Virus record (IMG/VR): IMGVR_UViG_3300003691_000061
Location: 1-22,089 of that record
Direction: 5' to 3' (one strand)
Length of the DNA: 22,089 nt
Source of the DNA: a virus
The translations under genes were made by a program, and so were the position numbers. This document shows positions 7,863-15,133 of this stretch, piece after piece; the stretch's first letter is position 1, and each line of letters opens with the position of its first letter. The notes beneath the pieces were generated by a model. It was not told where the DNA came from. It was given only the letters and a program-made list of their open reading frames with translations, and searched no databases.

Positions 7863-8022
7863 TCCAATTCCCTTTAGGACACTTTTGTCCGTTTAATCTT
7901 GCTTTGAAGTTGAGGAGGCATCCGCAAATTTTGCAGGTTTTTATGACTTTACCTAACTTGTGAACGTGTTCACACTCAAAGCAAATTCTTAAACGCCTTT
8001 CAAGTTCTGTCATTTCTTTCAT
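7852..8022 (-). CDS. Small zinc-ribbon protein (DUF6171-like)
   Basis: A 56-aa protein between the tail tube and chaperone genes. The ATG at 8022 is preceded by GGGGTGAG, a close but usable ribosome binding site. Six cysteines lie in a zinc-ribbon arrangement: C14-x2-C17, then C30-x2-C33-x-C35, then C48. The end KCPKGNW matches the CPxGxW closing motif of small phage zinc-ribbon proteins (DUF6171-like). The C-terminus overlaps the chaperone gene by 11 nt. Such proteins are often seen near phage structural genes, without a settled role; RNA or protein binding through the ribbon is plausible. The family assignment is from memory of the motif, not a search. Confidence 0.82.
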   Translation of the reverse strand: MKEMTELERRLRICFECEHVHKLGKVIKTCKICGCLLNFKARLNGQKCPKGNWNVN

Positions 8023-8051
8023 AGCTCACCCCACTATTCACCTAATTAAAT

Positions 8052-8101
8052 AACGGCAATACATCGGTGTAATGTACTTTCAGCTTATCAGCCTAGCCGT
8101 T
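8052..8101 (-). other. Possible structured RNA between tail tube and zinc-ribbon genes
   Basis: In the 94-nt gap after the tail tube stop, AACGGC (8101-8096 on the minus strand) can pair with GCCGTT (8057-8052). The enclosed RNA holds two further hairpins: AGGCTGATAAGCT, with one bulged base, and TACAT/ATGTA around 8076-8060. Together they could form a three-way junction. The outer stem is followed by ATTTAATT, so it might act as a partial terminator that lowers expression after the abundant tail tube gene. The stems are short; this is a weak call. Confidence 0.35.
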
Positions 8102-8116
8102 AAGGTCGTTACTTGT

Positions 8117-8512
8117 TTAACTCCAGACGATAGCTCCAGTGATTCGCAAATCAATTGTAGATTTAAGGTCATCATCAGCAGAGCCGTCAATGGGCAATGC
8201 TTTCACCAATGCGTCAAACGTAGCAATGTCACCACTTGCCAAGGTTAAGATTACTTCACGCTCGATATTCAAAGCACGAGCCGCAATCATTGCAGCTTGA
8301 CCTACATTATCTGGGTCGTATAAAACGCTAAGCTGTAAAGTACCGTTATCTTGTAGACCTAGCTTGTATTCTTTAGCTGTAGATGCAAGCGTAGTTGTTT
8401 CTCGCTCATCAGCCGTTGAGTCCATGCTGAATGATTTAATGCCGCCAACAACTTGCGCCGATGTTCCATCGTTAAATGATACTGTTGTTCCTTGTGCTGG
8501 GATTATTGCCAT
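8117..8512 (-). CDS. Major tail tube protein
   Basis: A 131-aa protein that should polymerise into the tail tube. It begins with AIIPAQGTTVSFNDGTSAQV and contains MDSTADERETTTLAS and then LQLSVLYDPDN, the usual pattern of a short tail tube protein: an initial beta-hairpin, a loop with TADERETTTL, and later strands. It ends in a strand (DLRITGAIVWS). The length matches the single-domain tube family. The ribosome binding site is strong (GAGG, 7 nt before the ATG), in line with high expression. It lies between the tail terminator and the chaperones, the expected order in siphophages. Confidence 0.9.
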   Translation of the reverse strand: MAIIPAQGTTVSFNDGTSAQVVGGIKSFSMDSTADERETTTLASTAKEYKLGLQDNGTLQLSVLYDPDNVGQAAMIAARALNIEREVILTLASGDIATFDALVKALPIDGSADDDLKSTIDLRITGAIVWS

Positions 8513-8525
8513 TTTCTTTCCTCGG

Positions 8526-8921
8526 TTATTGAGTTACGTTGTATTGAATAATTACCGGCTGAATAAACCACCCATCAGCAACCGCGCTATTCTCTAAATA
8601 TACGTTGCCTATTGCAACCAGTGTACTACCATACGTTAAAATATCATCCTTGACAAACGCCGCTAGGATAGAATTAACAATAGTTGTCGCGTCTAACTTG
8701 CCATTACCAGCCTCACAAAATACGTCGATCTGATAAAGCCCTTTATATCTTGCTGCAACGCCTTTTAGTACCAGCCCTTCTGTTGCTGCTGGTAAATTAG
8801 TTGGTCGAATAAAATCCGTTCCTATCGTCGGTACGAACTTCTTGTTCATCCATGCGGTAGGTAAGGCTAAAGTCGCTGTTTTTGCATCTAACGCGGCTTG
8901 TATGTCTGTCTCAATGCTCAT
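8526..8921 (-). CDS. Tail terminator protein (DUF4128-like)
   Basis: A 131-aa protein that begins IETDIQAALDAKTATLAL and has the helix-strand layout of tail terminators, including VFCEAGNGKLDATTIVNSIL and the closing strand GWFIQPVIIQYNV. Tail terminators (lambda gpU, DUF4128 types) cap the finished tail tube and join it to the head. The gene starts within an ATGA overlap with the HK97 gp10-like gene and stands directly before the tube gene, which fits this role. The family name rests on pattern and gene order rather than a profile match. Confidence 0.83.
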   Translation of the reverse strand: MSIETDIQAALDAKTATLALPTAWMNKKFVPTIGTDFIRPTNLPAATEGLVLKGVAARYKGLYQIDVFCEAGNGKLDATTIVNSILAAFVKDDILTYGSTLVAIGNVYLENSAVADGWFIQPVIIQYNVTQ

Positions 8922-9340
8922 TTTTCACCATGTTCTGCTACTTGTTTTCTAATGTGTGCGTCGAATTCTTCCAATACCACCTTTACCATGCCAGCCGGTG
9001 CTTTGACTTTACTGTGACCGCTTTCAATAGCTTCTGCATATTTTCTGTTATTCGTGAAAAAAATCTCATCGCCTATGTTTGCGTTTAAAGCGGTTGAATT
9101 TAAATCAGCAGTTGAATCAGCACCCGTCTTGCTTGCTTTGTCTCTAGCTTCGTTAGACGACGTGTTAATTTCTGTCTGCCAATCGTTAATCAAGAACCCT
9201 GTATCAACCGGCGTTCTTTTAATGATCGCGCTAAACATAGCTAATGCCGTACCTCTAAAAACTTTCTCACTGATCTTCTCCGTCTTTTTAACGAAGTTCT
9301 TCAGGTCTAGCTTAAACTTAGCGTCTACCGGTGGCGTCAT
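8918..9340 (-). CDS. HK97 gp10-like tail completion or neck protein
   Basis: A 140-aa protein with the markers of the HK97 gp10 family: a helical N-terminus, then KRTPVDTGFLINDWQ, then the segment FFTNNRKYAEAIESGHSKVK followed by APAGMVKVVLEEF. These proteins act at the head-tail junction and help tail completion. The ATG is preceded by GAGG at a 9-nt spacing and overlaps the upstream head-closure gene by 23 nt. Placement between the head-closure and tail terminator genes is the usual one. Confidence 0.9.
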   Translation of the reverse strand: MTPPVDAKFKLDLKNFVKKTEKISEKVFRGTALAMFSAIIKRTPVDTGFLINDWQTEINTSSNEARDKASKTGADSTADLNSTALNANIGDEIFFTNNRKYAEAIESGHSKVKAPAGMVKVVLEEFDAHIRKQVAEHGEK

Positions 9341-9671
9341 AGATTACAGCCTCATTTGATGGAGCAATTACTAGCACGTTTACCACCTTTAATATCGCAC
9401 CGCTGATCTGAATGGTTGAGCCGACTAATGGCTTATTATCCGAATCTAGCAGAATACGTGAATCACCTTTTTGCACGACTGTACCGTCTATTTCAGATGT
9501 TTCATAATCGAAGATTGCAGCATTAGCCGTGAATGTTGTGGTTGCACCAGCCGATGTGATGCCGGTAACGGGGTCATAAGTACCATCGCTCTCATGCGTA
9601 ACTGTAGCCTTTTGTCCGAATTTAACCAGCAATCCTTTTGCTGTCTTCGCTAAGTTTGAATAAAAACTCAT
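9318..9671 (-). CDS. Head closure (stopper-like) protein
   Basis: A 117-aa protein that begins SFYSNLAKTAKGLLVKFGQK and continues with a strand-rich core (ATVTHESDGTYDPVTG, KGDSRILLDSD, VGSTIQISG, LKVVNVLVIAPSNEAVIYDA). This is the pattern of small head-closure or stopper proteins that seal the portal channel after packaging. It starts in an ATGA overlap with the connector gene upstream and its end overlaps the gp10-like gene. The assignment uses pattern and order; it could also be listed only as a head-tail joining protein. Confidence 0.8.
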   Translation of the reverse strand: MSFYSNLAKTAKGLLVKFGQKATVTHESDGTYDPVTGITSAGATTTFTANAAIFDYETSEIDGTVVQKGDSRILLDSDNKPLVGSTIQISGAILKVVNVLVIAPSNEAVIYDATGRR

Positions 9672-10147
9672 GCTCTGGTTAACTTAACCGACAAACCACC
9701 ACCGCCACGAACCAATCCGGCTTCATAAGCTCTAATCGTGGGTGATGTTGCTTGCGCTGCTGTACCCGCTTCATATTGAACCGTTATTGGCCCAACTGTT
9801 TCAGACGATGCAACTCGCTCCTGTACTGCCAATGGGTCGACGTCTTTATCTATCGAAACAGCAACCGATAATTGCAGATCAATTAGTTTGCGCGGTATTT
9901 CTGATTCGGTAATGTAAAAGCCGTCAATACGAACACTTGAGCGAGGCCATTGCAAAGACTGGTCTTTAGTGAATTTGCTGCCGATAAAATCGAGGCCTTC
10001 AACGTACTGCATGGCCCTGAATAATAACTCTAATTTATTCGTCTTTAATGTATGACCAATTCGCCCAGCGTATAGCTCTAAATCGGCTGTAGACGCATAA
10101 GAATTCGAACCAGCTACAATGCTGCCGTCTTCAATAATTAAACTCAT
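9668..10147 (-). CDS. Head-tail connector (DnaT-like, gp6-type adaptor)
   Basis: A 159-aa protein that begins SLIIEDGSIVAGSNSYASTA and contains LLFRAMQYVEGLDFIGSKF and SLQWPRSSV, then helical segments. This matches phage proteins annotated as DnaT-like ssDNA-binding or gp6-type adaptors, which sit beneath the portal and form the first ring of the connector. The DnaT name comes from a family profile and need not mean a replication role here. The ATG overlaps the stop of the upstream small structural gene (ATGA). The C-terminal Gly-rich segment may be flexible. Confidence 0.86.
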   Translation of the reverse strand: MSLIIEDGSIVAGSNSYASTADLELYAGRIGHTLKTNKLELLFRAMQYVEGLDFIGSKFTKDQSLQWPRSSVRIDGFYITESEIPRKLIDLQLSVAVSIDKDVDPLAVQERVASSETVGPITVQYEAGTAAQATSPTIRAYEAGLVRGGGGLSVKLTRA

Positions 10148-10476
10148 GCTGCGCCCTGCTCGGTGACTGTTAGGTGATTGTGACTTTCATCGTTAATGCC
10201 CGATGCCGCGTTAATCATTTCTGTAATGACGTGATACTGTCCAACGTCTAAACCTGCCATCTCAGTAGGCGTGATTCTAACCACGAAACGGGTGTTGGTG
10301 TCCGATTGTTCGGTTATCGCTTTATCAATCGATGCTGTGCCGCTTAACCCGCCTGACAATGGTTTAACGACTAATCTACACGTCCAGCCTGCCGTTAAGT
10401 TTTCATCAACGCCATCAATCTGCAATCCACGTTTGAATGCTAGTGATTCGCCTTGGTATTTCTCAAAATCAGCCAT
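10144..10476 (-). CDS. Small structural protein of the fibre/connector junction
   Basis: A 110-aa soluble protein with a strand-rich pattern (FEKYQGESLAFKRGLQIDG, WTCRLVVKPLSGG, TRFVVRITPTEM, GQYHVITEM). It looks like a small immunoglobulin-like or beta-sandwich domain, similar in style to N-terminal domains that attach baseplate or fibre parts. It overlaps the upstream 88-aa gene by 8 nt and is coupled to the connector gene downstream. I do not recognise a named family. It may attach fibres to the virion. Confidence 0.65.
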   Translation of the reverse strand: MADFEKYQGESLAFKRGLQIDGVDENLTAGWTCRLVVKPLSGGLSGTASIDKAITEQSDTNTRFVVRITPTEMAGLDVGQYHVITEMINAASGINDESHNHLTVTEQGAA

Positions 10477-10735
10477 TGATATCAGTCCTAATTAGTTTAG
10501 TAACAACCTCGGTCATATCGCTTGAAACGCTAGATGTCATGTTTTCAGTTGCCAATATTTCTGTTTCCATAATATCACTTATTGACTCTTGAGTGATTAT
10601 ATTAGTCACGAACTCACCCTCTACAATTCTAAGTTCACCACCACCCGTCTGCGTAATAGCTAAAAGGTGATCTCTAGCCGTAGCGCCTGAAGCAAGCGGA
10701 CTTAGTTCTAACATTCTGACTCTAGCTGTTGGCAT
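10469..10735 (-). CDS. Small protein downstream of a fibre gene, unknown function
   Basis: An 88-aa protein whose ATG shares a base with the stop of the upstream fibre gene (TAATG). It begins TARVRMLELSPLASGATARD and has a short strand-rich middle followed by a helical, Ser/Thr/Glu-rich C-terminus. No signal peptide, membrane helix or known motif is visible. The tight coupling to a 392-aa fibre-like protein and to a small beta protein suggests a chaperone or accessory role for fibre assembly, but that is guesswork from position. Confidence 0.6.
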   Translation of the reverse strand: MPTARVRMLELSPLASGATARDHLLAITQTGGGELRIVEGEFVTNIITQESISDIMETEILATENMTSSVSSDMTEVVTKLIRTDING

Positions 10736-11913
10736 TAAAGCACCTCATCCCATATCGCTTTGGCTTCGGTAGCTTTTATAACTTCAAAACCTACAGCAGA
10801 AGTATCTAGTATCTCAAAGGGTAATCCTCGAACATGTACTTGACCACCTGCGTTTGTGTTATCGGCTAAGAACCTGCCTTCGGTCAATCCAACGCTATGA
10901 GTTCCAGCAGTTGTATTTGTAACGCCTAATGACCCAATGAAACCTCTAACTTCAGATGAGGTGTCCATACCATTGATAACCGGATAACCTAATCCTTTTA
11001 CAGCTGATTGGCATTTAATCAATGAGAATGTCTCACCTGATACAGCGTTAACAATACCGTTGAGAGAGCAATTCTCAAAATACCCAATTACACTAAAACT
11101 GGTAAACAGTAGTGAGTCCTGTACAGTGATAAAGCCTGTGTAAGTACCTTTCATAGTACAGTGGTCAAACCTTGACCTATCTAAATTGTGTCCGTTGCAA
11201 TCAATAGCGGGAATACCTATACCACTTACAACAAAGTTCTTTAAGTTCCTATCAATGGTAATATCAGATAGTACATGGAGTAATTTGTAACCATTCAACT
11301 CTGCAAAGTCTAAAGCTGCTTCCAACGTATTAAACGGATTAGCTTGCGTACCTATACCTTGTGTAATAGCTTCTGTATCAATATGTACAGCCCGCTCTAT
11401 ATAATGCACTTCTTCGATAAGGTCTACGGCTTGCTGTGCTTGCCATACCGCGCTTGCTGTTTGCTCCTCTGTCAGTGCTGTACCTGTTATTACATTTTCC
11501 ACTGTTGTTGCTGTATTTACAATAGCACTAACCTGAGCAGGAAACACCTGCTTACCCGTTGGTGAGAAATAAGCAGAAGGGAAGTCATCAGAAGTTAAAA
11601 CACCACTAATAGCTGTTTCTGTTAAATCAACTATGAACTTCCATCCATTTGTCATAAAGAAGATAGCTCCAGCTTCTTTAAAACCACCTTTGCCATCAGG
11701 TACAGGGTCAAACCCTACAAACCTCATACCTAATCCGTACTTGGTGTTATCTCTTAATGCTAACCAGTCTACGTACCTAGTCCAGACATCAGTACGAATA
11801 TCTACGTTAGTTACGTCTGGATTTACGGTTATCAGCTTGTTGACACCATCGAAAGTTACTTTGCTTTGCAACTCCCAATCATCCCAATAACCGAAACCCA
11901 GACTAGCTAACAT
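10735..11913 (-). CDS. Fibre-like virion protein with beta-helix-like region
   Basis: A 392-aa protein with three parts. Residues 18-115 carry a conserved virion domain (FDGVNKLITVNPDVTNVDI, YVDWLALRDNTKYGLGMRFV, FFMTNGWKFIVDLTE). Residues 120-180 are a helical connector. From about 186 a region starting with GTQANPFNTLEAALDFA leads into short repeated strands of the kind seen in right-handed beta-helix fibre proteins. The C-terminus ends EAKAIWDEVL. Proteins of this layout form head or tail fibres or appendages. It lies outside the usual tail-fibre position, in the block between capsid and connectors, so a head or neck fibre is plausible. Confidence 0.75.
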   Translation of the reverse strand: MLASLGFGYWDDWELQSKVTFDGVNKLITVNPDVTNVDIRTDVWTRYVDWLALRDNTKYGLGMRFVGFDPVPDGKGGFKEAGAIFFMTNGWKFIVDLTETAISGVLTSDDFPSAYFSPTGKQVFPAQVSAIVNTATTVENVITGTALTEEQTASAVWQAQQAVDLIEEVHYIERAVHIDTEAITQGIGTQANPFNTLEAALDFAELNGYKLLHVLSDITIDRNLKNFVVSGIGIPAIDCNGHNLDRSRFDHCTMKGTYTGFITVQDSLLFTSFSVIGYFENCSLNGIVNAVSGETFSLIKCQSAVKGLGYPVINGMDTSSEVRGFIGSLGVTNTTAGTHSVGLTEGRFLADNTNAGGQVHVRGLPFEILDTSAVGFEVIKATEAKAIWDEVL

Positions 11914-11914
11914 T

Positions 11915-13279
11915 TTATTCGATACTCCACAGTGTTAGTGATACACCAGCTAATGTTGGTGTATCAGCACCTTCCATCAGTCTAACTGAGATAGTAGCGA
12001 CATCAGAAGTAGCGTGATTGTAACGCCTAGTTACACCTGATTTACTAGCATTGAATACACCATCAACTACCATGTTAGAGTCTCTTCCGGCTCCGACAAA
12101 CCTACCAAATCTACGAGTATCATCTGTGACTGTAATAGCTGTAGCTCCTGCGTCGAAATCAACTGTACCATTACTCTCAAGCCATGTATCGCCTGTTAGA
12201 GTGGCGTTAACATCAGTTCTAATTTCTATGTGCTCACTACCAGCTAAGCATGAAATTACTCTTGGTAGAACTCTTGATCTATTAGGATCACCTGCTGCTG
12301 TTAGTTGTGAAGGTCTGTAAGACAAAACAGGAACCCAAACATCTGAGCTAACTGTAATCTGGTTAGAATGCGATACTTGAGAATGAATGAAGTCATCGTA
12401 GCCATCATTTGTAACAGTCACACAGTACACATGCATTGTTGAATCACTGCCAGTAATAGCGGTATTAGTTTGACTCATATGCAATGCCATTGAGGCAGAT
12501 TCCATATAAGGCCTATCTAGCTCAGCATAGTGACTTTCTCTATGGCATAAAACCTTAACACCTGATACATACTGACCAAACTCTACGATACCCATTGAAA
12601 GGTATTGGAAGCTAATCCACCAAATATTACCTTTTTGGGGAAGTGTAGTCACACCAGAATCACCAGTACCATCAAGGTTATCGTGACTCCAAGAACCTTG
12701 TGGGATTCTTGTTGTGATGTTGGATAGCGAATCATGTATAAGAAAACTTAAAACACCATCCCTCTCTTCCATGATGATTTTATCATTTTCACTCTTCCAG
12801 CCAATTTCACGAGTTAGACCAACTTTCCCAACTGTAGAGGTTGAAGTCCATGTCAATGTCATGTCATTTAAAGGTCTGTAGTTATAGAACCTGTGGCTAT
12901 TGTAAGCTGATACATCACCATTTAGCGTAGTGTTGTTGAGCTTCATACCTCTATTGACTAAATCATTGGTAACTGTAGCTGATCCAGTTTCAGTCTTCAT
13001 AAATTTAGAGGCGTAATCACGCTCATAGAATTTATAAACACCCATCAGATTCACTTCTGATACTGTCTGCCTACCAAAGATATCAAATACTGGTGAGCCA
13101 TCAGCAAACCGAGTATAAGCAGCACCCTTGTTATCTACGGACTGATGCTGGTCAGGGTTATCCTTATCCCCAACATGCACCACTTGCGTATAGATGTCAT
13201 TAACGCCATCGTTACTTAGTCCAGCATTTACCCTCTTCCCTGTTGAGGTATCTGCTGGTGGTCTAATAAAATCAGTCAT
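11915..13279 (-). CDS. Large virion structural protein (LDGTG-type beta-sandwich)
   Basis: A 454-aa protein that starts with a probable attachment region (residues 1-60), then FDIFGRQTVSE at 65-75. A large beta-rich domain spans about 125-260, containing GLTREIGW, NLDGTGDSG at 201-209, IWWISFQYLSMGIVEFGQ and CHRESH. This combination recurs in large uncharacterised virion proteins of many tailed phages, usually linked with fibres or capsid decoration. A separate strand-rich region occupies the last third. No enzyme motif is visible. It is the third large beta-rich protein in a row, and the next gene starts only 1 nt after its stop. Confidence 0.72.
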   Translation of the reverse strand: MTDFIRPPADTSTGKRVNAGLSNDGVNDIYTQVVHVGDKDNPDQHQSVDNKGAAYTRFADGSPVFDIFGRQTVSEVNLMGVYKFYERDYASKFMKTETGSATVTNDLVNRGMKLNNTTLNGDVSAYNSHRFYNYRPLNDMTLTWTSTSTVGKVGLTREIGWKSENDKIIMEERDGVLSFLIHDSLSNITTRIPQGSWSHDNLDGTGDSGVTTLPQKGNIWWISFQYLSMGIVEFGQYVSGVKVLCHRESHYAELDRPYMESASMALHMSQTNTAITGSDSTMHVYCVTVTNDGYDDFIHSQVSHSNQITVSSDVWVPVLSYRPSQLTAAGDPNRSRVLPRVISCLAGSEHIEIRTDVNATLTGDTWLESNGTVDFDAGATAITVTDDTRRFGRFVGAGRDSNMVVDGVFNASKSGVTRRYNHATSDVATISVRLMEGADTPTLAGVSLTLWSIE

Positions 13280-13287
13280 AAGTTATC

Positions 13288-14946
13288 CTAAGCTGGGTTA
13301 GAGTAGCCTCTATCTTGCTCGGCTGTTAGTGTAAATGATTGCCCTGTAGTACCACCAATAGTACCAGTAGCTACAACGGGTTTAGCGCTCCCGGCGTTAC
13401 CAGCTACGATGATAATATCAGCATCAGTGGCTTGAGTTCTACCACCTTGGGTGTTGGAATCATAAGCAAAGTTAAAGTTGATAGCAGCTTGCGTAATAGT
13501 ACCTGTAATTGGAACACCATCTTTGTCATTCACTGTAATAGCTGATGATTCACCATAGTCTTCTAGTGCGTTAGGAACATCATCAAAGTACATTCTGTAG
13601 TAGCCAGTACCACCAGATGTAAGGAATGAGTTGAAGTTCAGAGTACCTGTAGCAATAAATGGGAACTTACGAAGAGTAGCACCATTATCATAGAATTCAA
13701 TGGTTGTAACATCTTCTGCTTGTACGCCGTTAAAACCGGAGATGAATACACCACTACCACCACCATTAGCATTGGCAGGAACTAACTTGCCACACTCTAG
13801 CGTGTCACCCGCAAACAGCATTGTCTCATCAGCAGTATTACCTGTGATAACACCTGTCACTGTATTGATGTCTGCATTCTGTCGCATTTGGTAATGCATC
13901 CAAGTATAGATCTGTGCTTTAGTAGCAGTGATCGGGGTAGCCCGTTGGATTGTGAATGAACTGCCAGTAGCACCTGTAGGGAATGTACCTGTAATTGTTA
14001 CCACAGTACCTGTAGGTGTGCCTGAGATGTTATAAGTACCTGCATCAGCACCTTCGTGGATAGTTACTGTACCGCCTGTAAAGTCAGCGCCCACAATGCC
14101 AGCTTCAGCAGAAGTAAGTGTAGAACCTGATGCACCGGTAGCACCATCAACGCCAGAGTGCGTACCTACGTCTAGTACGATACCAAAATCTCTAGGGGTG
14201 CCGACTAAGTCAACGTCAATGCTGAAAGCAGTATCGAAATACTTAAGGCTAAGTTCTTGCCAAGGGTCTGTAGCACCACCAACTGTACCATCGACATCAG
14301 TGATCTTTAGATCAAGCTCATTGGCAGCAACCGGGAAACCAATCTTATAAGCACCAGTAGCTGTTTCGTTAACCAACGCTAAATCAGCAGAAGCGTACTT
14401 GTATTGGTATTCACGAGCAAACACTTTAAAGAAGGCTCTGTCATCAAAGTTACCGTTAGCAGCATCCCCAAATACTTGAATACCTTCATTGATGTTGTCT
14501 GTAAAAGTAAAGTCAGCAGAAGCCCCACCAGAAATCTTTTGGTAGTACAACTGAGCGCCTGTAGATACAGCACCCTGAGATACAGCACCAACATACTCTC
14601 TGTTTAGAGCAGAGGTATCATCGTACTCAGCCCAACCAATGCTACGCATGTAAGTACGTGTAGCGTCATCGGCAGGTGCCCAACCATTGTACGAAGCACC
14701 ATCAAAGCCAAATACGAACATACCGGCTCTTGGGTCACCAATAACGTACGCAGGGAATGGGTATTTGTTGTAAGCAGCAGTTGTCCACAGATCAACAAAC
14801 TTTGAGTACAAAGCCTGACCTGAAGCACCATCTTTAGCAACTAAGTTGCCAGTAGCTACAAGCTGGAATGTTGGAGGAGTAGCAGTCTCATCTAAGACAA
14901 GTTCTGTTGCTACGTTTAAATCATCGGGATCGATTAGTAATGCCAT
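13288..14946 (-). CDS. Large virion structural protein with C-terminal QDRGYSNPA
   Basis: A 552-aa protein without an obvious enzyme motif. Residues 1-120 (ALLIDPDDLNVATELVLDE, FVDLWTTAAYNKYPFP, PRAGMFVFGFDG) are seen in marine-phage virion proteins. The middle holds a Gly/Thr-rich beta-sandwich-like insert at about 275-340 (DFTGGTVTIHEGADAGTYNI and GTVVTITGTFPTGATG). The protein ends in LTAEQDRGYSNPA, almost the same peptide that ends the 523-aa neighbour. The length, Gly/Thr/Ala richness and abundance of GGT, ACT and GCT codons suggest a highly expressed surface component, possibly a head fibre or decoration protein. The role is inferred from context. Confidence 0.75.
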   Translation of the reverse strand: MALLIDPDDLNVATELVLDETATPPTFQLVATGNLVAKDGASGQALYSKFVDLWTTAAYNKYPFPAYVIGDPRAGMFVFGFDGASYNGWAPADDATRTYMRSIGWAEYDDTSALNREYVGAVSQGAVSTGAQLYYQKISGGASADFTFTDNINEGIQVFGDAANGNFDDRAFFKVFAREYQYKYASADLALVNETATGAYKIGFPVAANELDLKITDVDGTVGGATDPWQELSLKYFDTAFSIDVDLVGTPRDFGIVLDVGTHSGVDGATGASGSTLTSAEAGIVGADFTGGTVTIHEGADAGTYNISGTPTGTVVTITGTFPTGATGSSFTIQRATPITATKAQIYTWMHYQMRQNADINTVTGVITGNTADETMLFAGDTLECGKLVPANANGGGSGVFISGFNGVQAEDVTTIEFYDNGATLRKFPFIATGTLNFNSFLTSGGTGYYRMYFDDVPNALEDYGESSAITVNDKDGVPITGTITQAAINFNFAYDSNTQGGRTQATDADIIIVAGNAGSAKPVVATGTIGGTTGQSFTLTAEQDRGYSNPA

Positions 14947-14947
14947 T

Positions 14948-15133
14948 TTATGCTACCTCTTTAAGTTCTAAGTATTCGCTATCTTTATTCCAAACCTTCC
15001 ATACACCGTTACCGATATGCATTCTACCTATAGCTTCAAAGGTTCTATCCTCTAATTCTATAGTGGTAAGGTCTGTATGAATGTTCTCAGCAAGAACGTT
15101 CTTGCTGGTATCTCTAACTATTGCTATTTTCAT
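14948..15133 (-). CDS. Small conserved-looking protein between two large virion genes
   Basis: A 61-aa protein whose ATG overlaps the stop of the upstream 523-aa gene (ATGA, 15130-15133); the downstream 552-aa gene starts 1 nt after its stop. It begins KIAIVRDTSKNVLAENIH and is mixed strand and acidic helix (TIELEDRTFEAIGRM, YLELKEVA). No signal peptide, membrane segment or cysteine is present. I do not recognise it. The tight coupling on both sides means it is very likely translated and may aid folding or linking of its large neighbours. Confidence 0.6.
   Translation of the reverse strand: MKIAIVRDTSKNVLAENIHTDLTTIELEDRTFEAIGRMHIGNGVWKVWNKDSEYLELKEVA

Noticed and set aside
14379-14840. Two minus-strand frames overlapping the 552-aa virion gene in another phase
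   Set aside because: They lie wholly inside a longer, well-supported gene on the same strand and read as Leu/Thr-rich out-of-frame translations.
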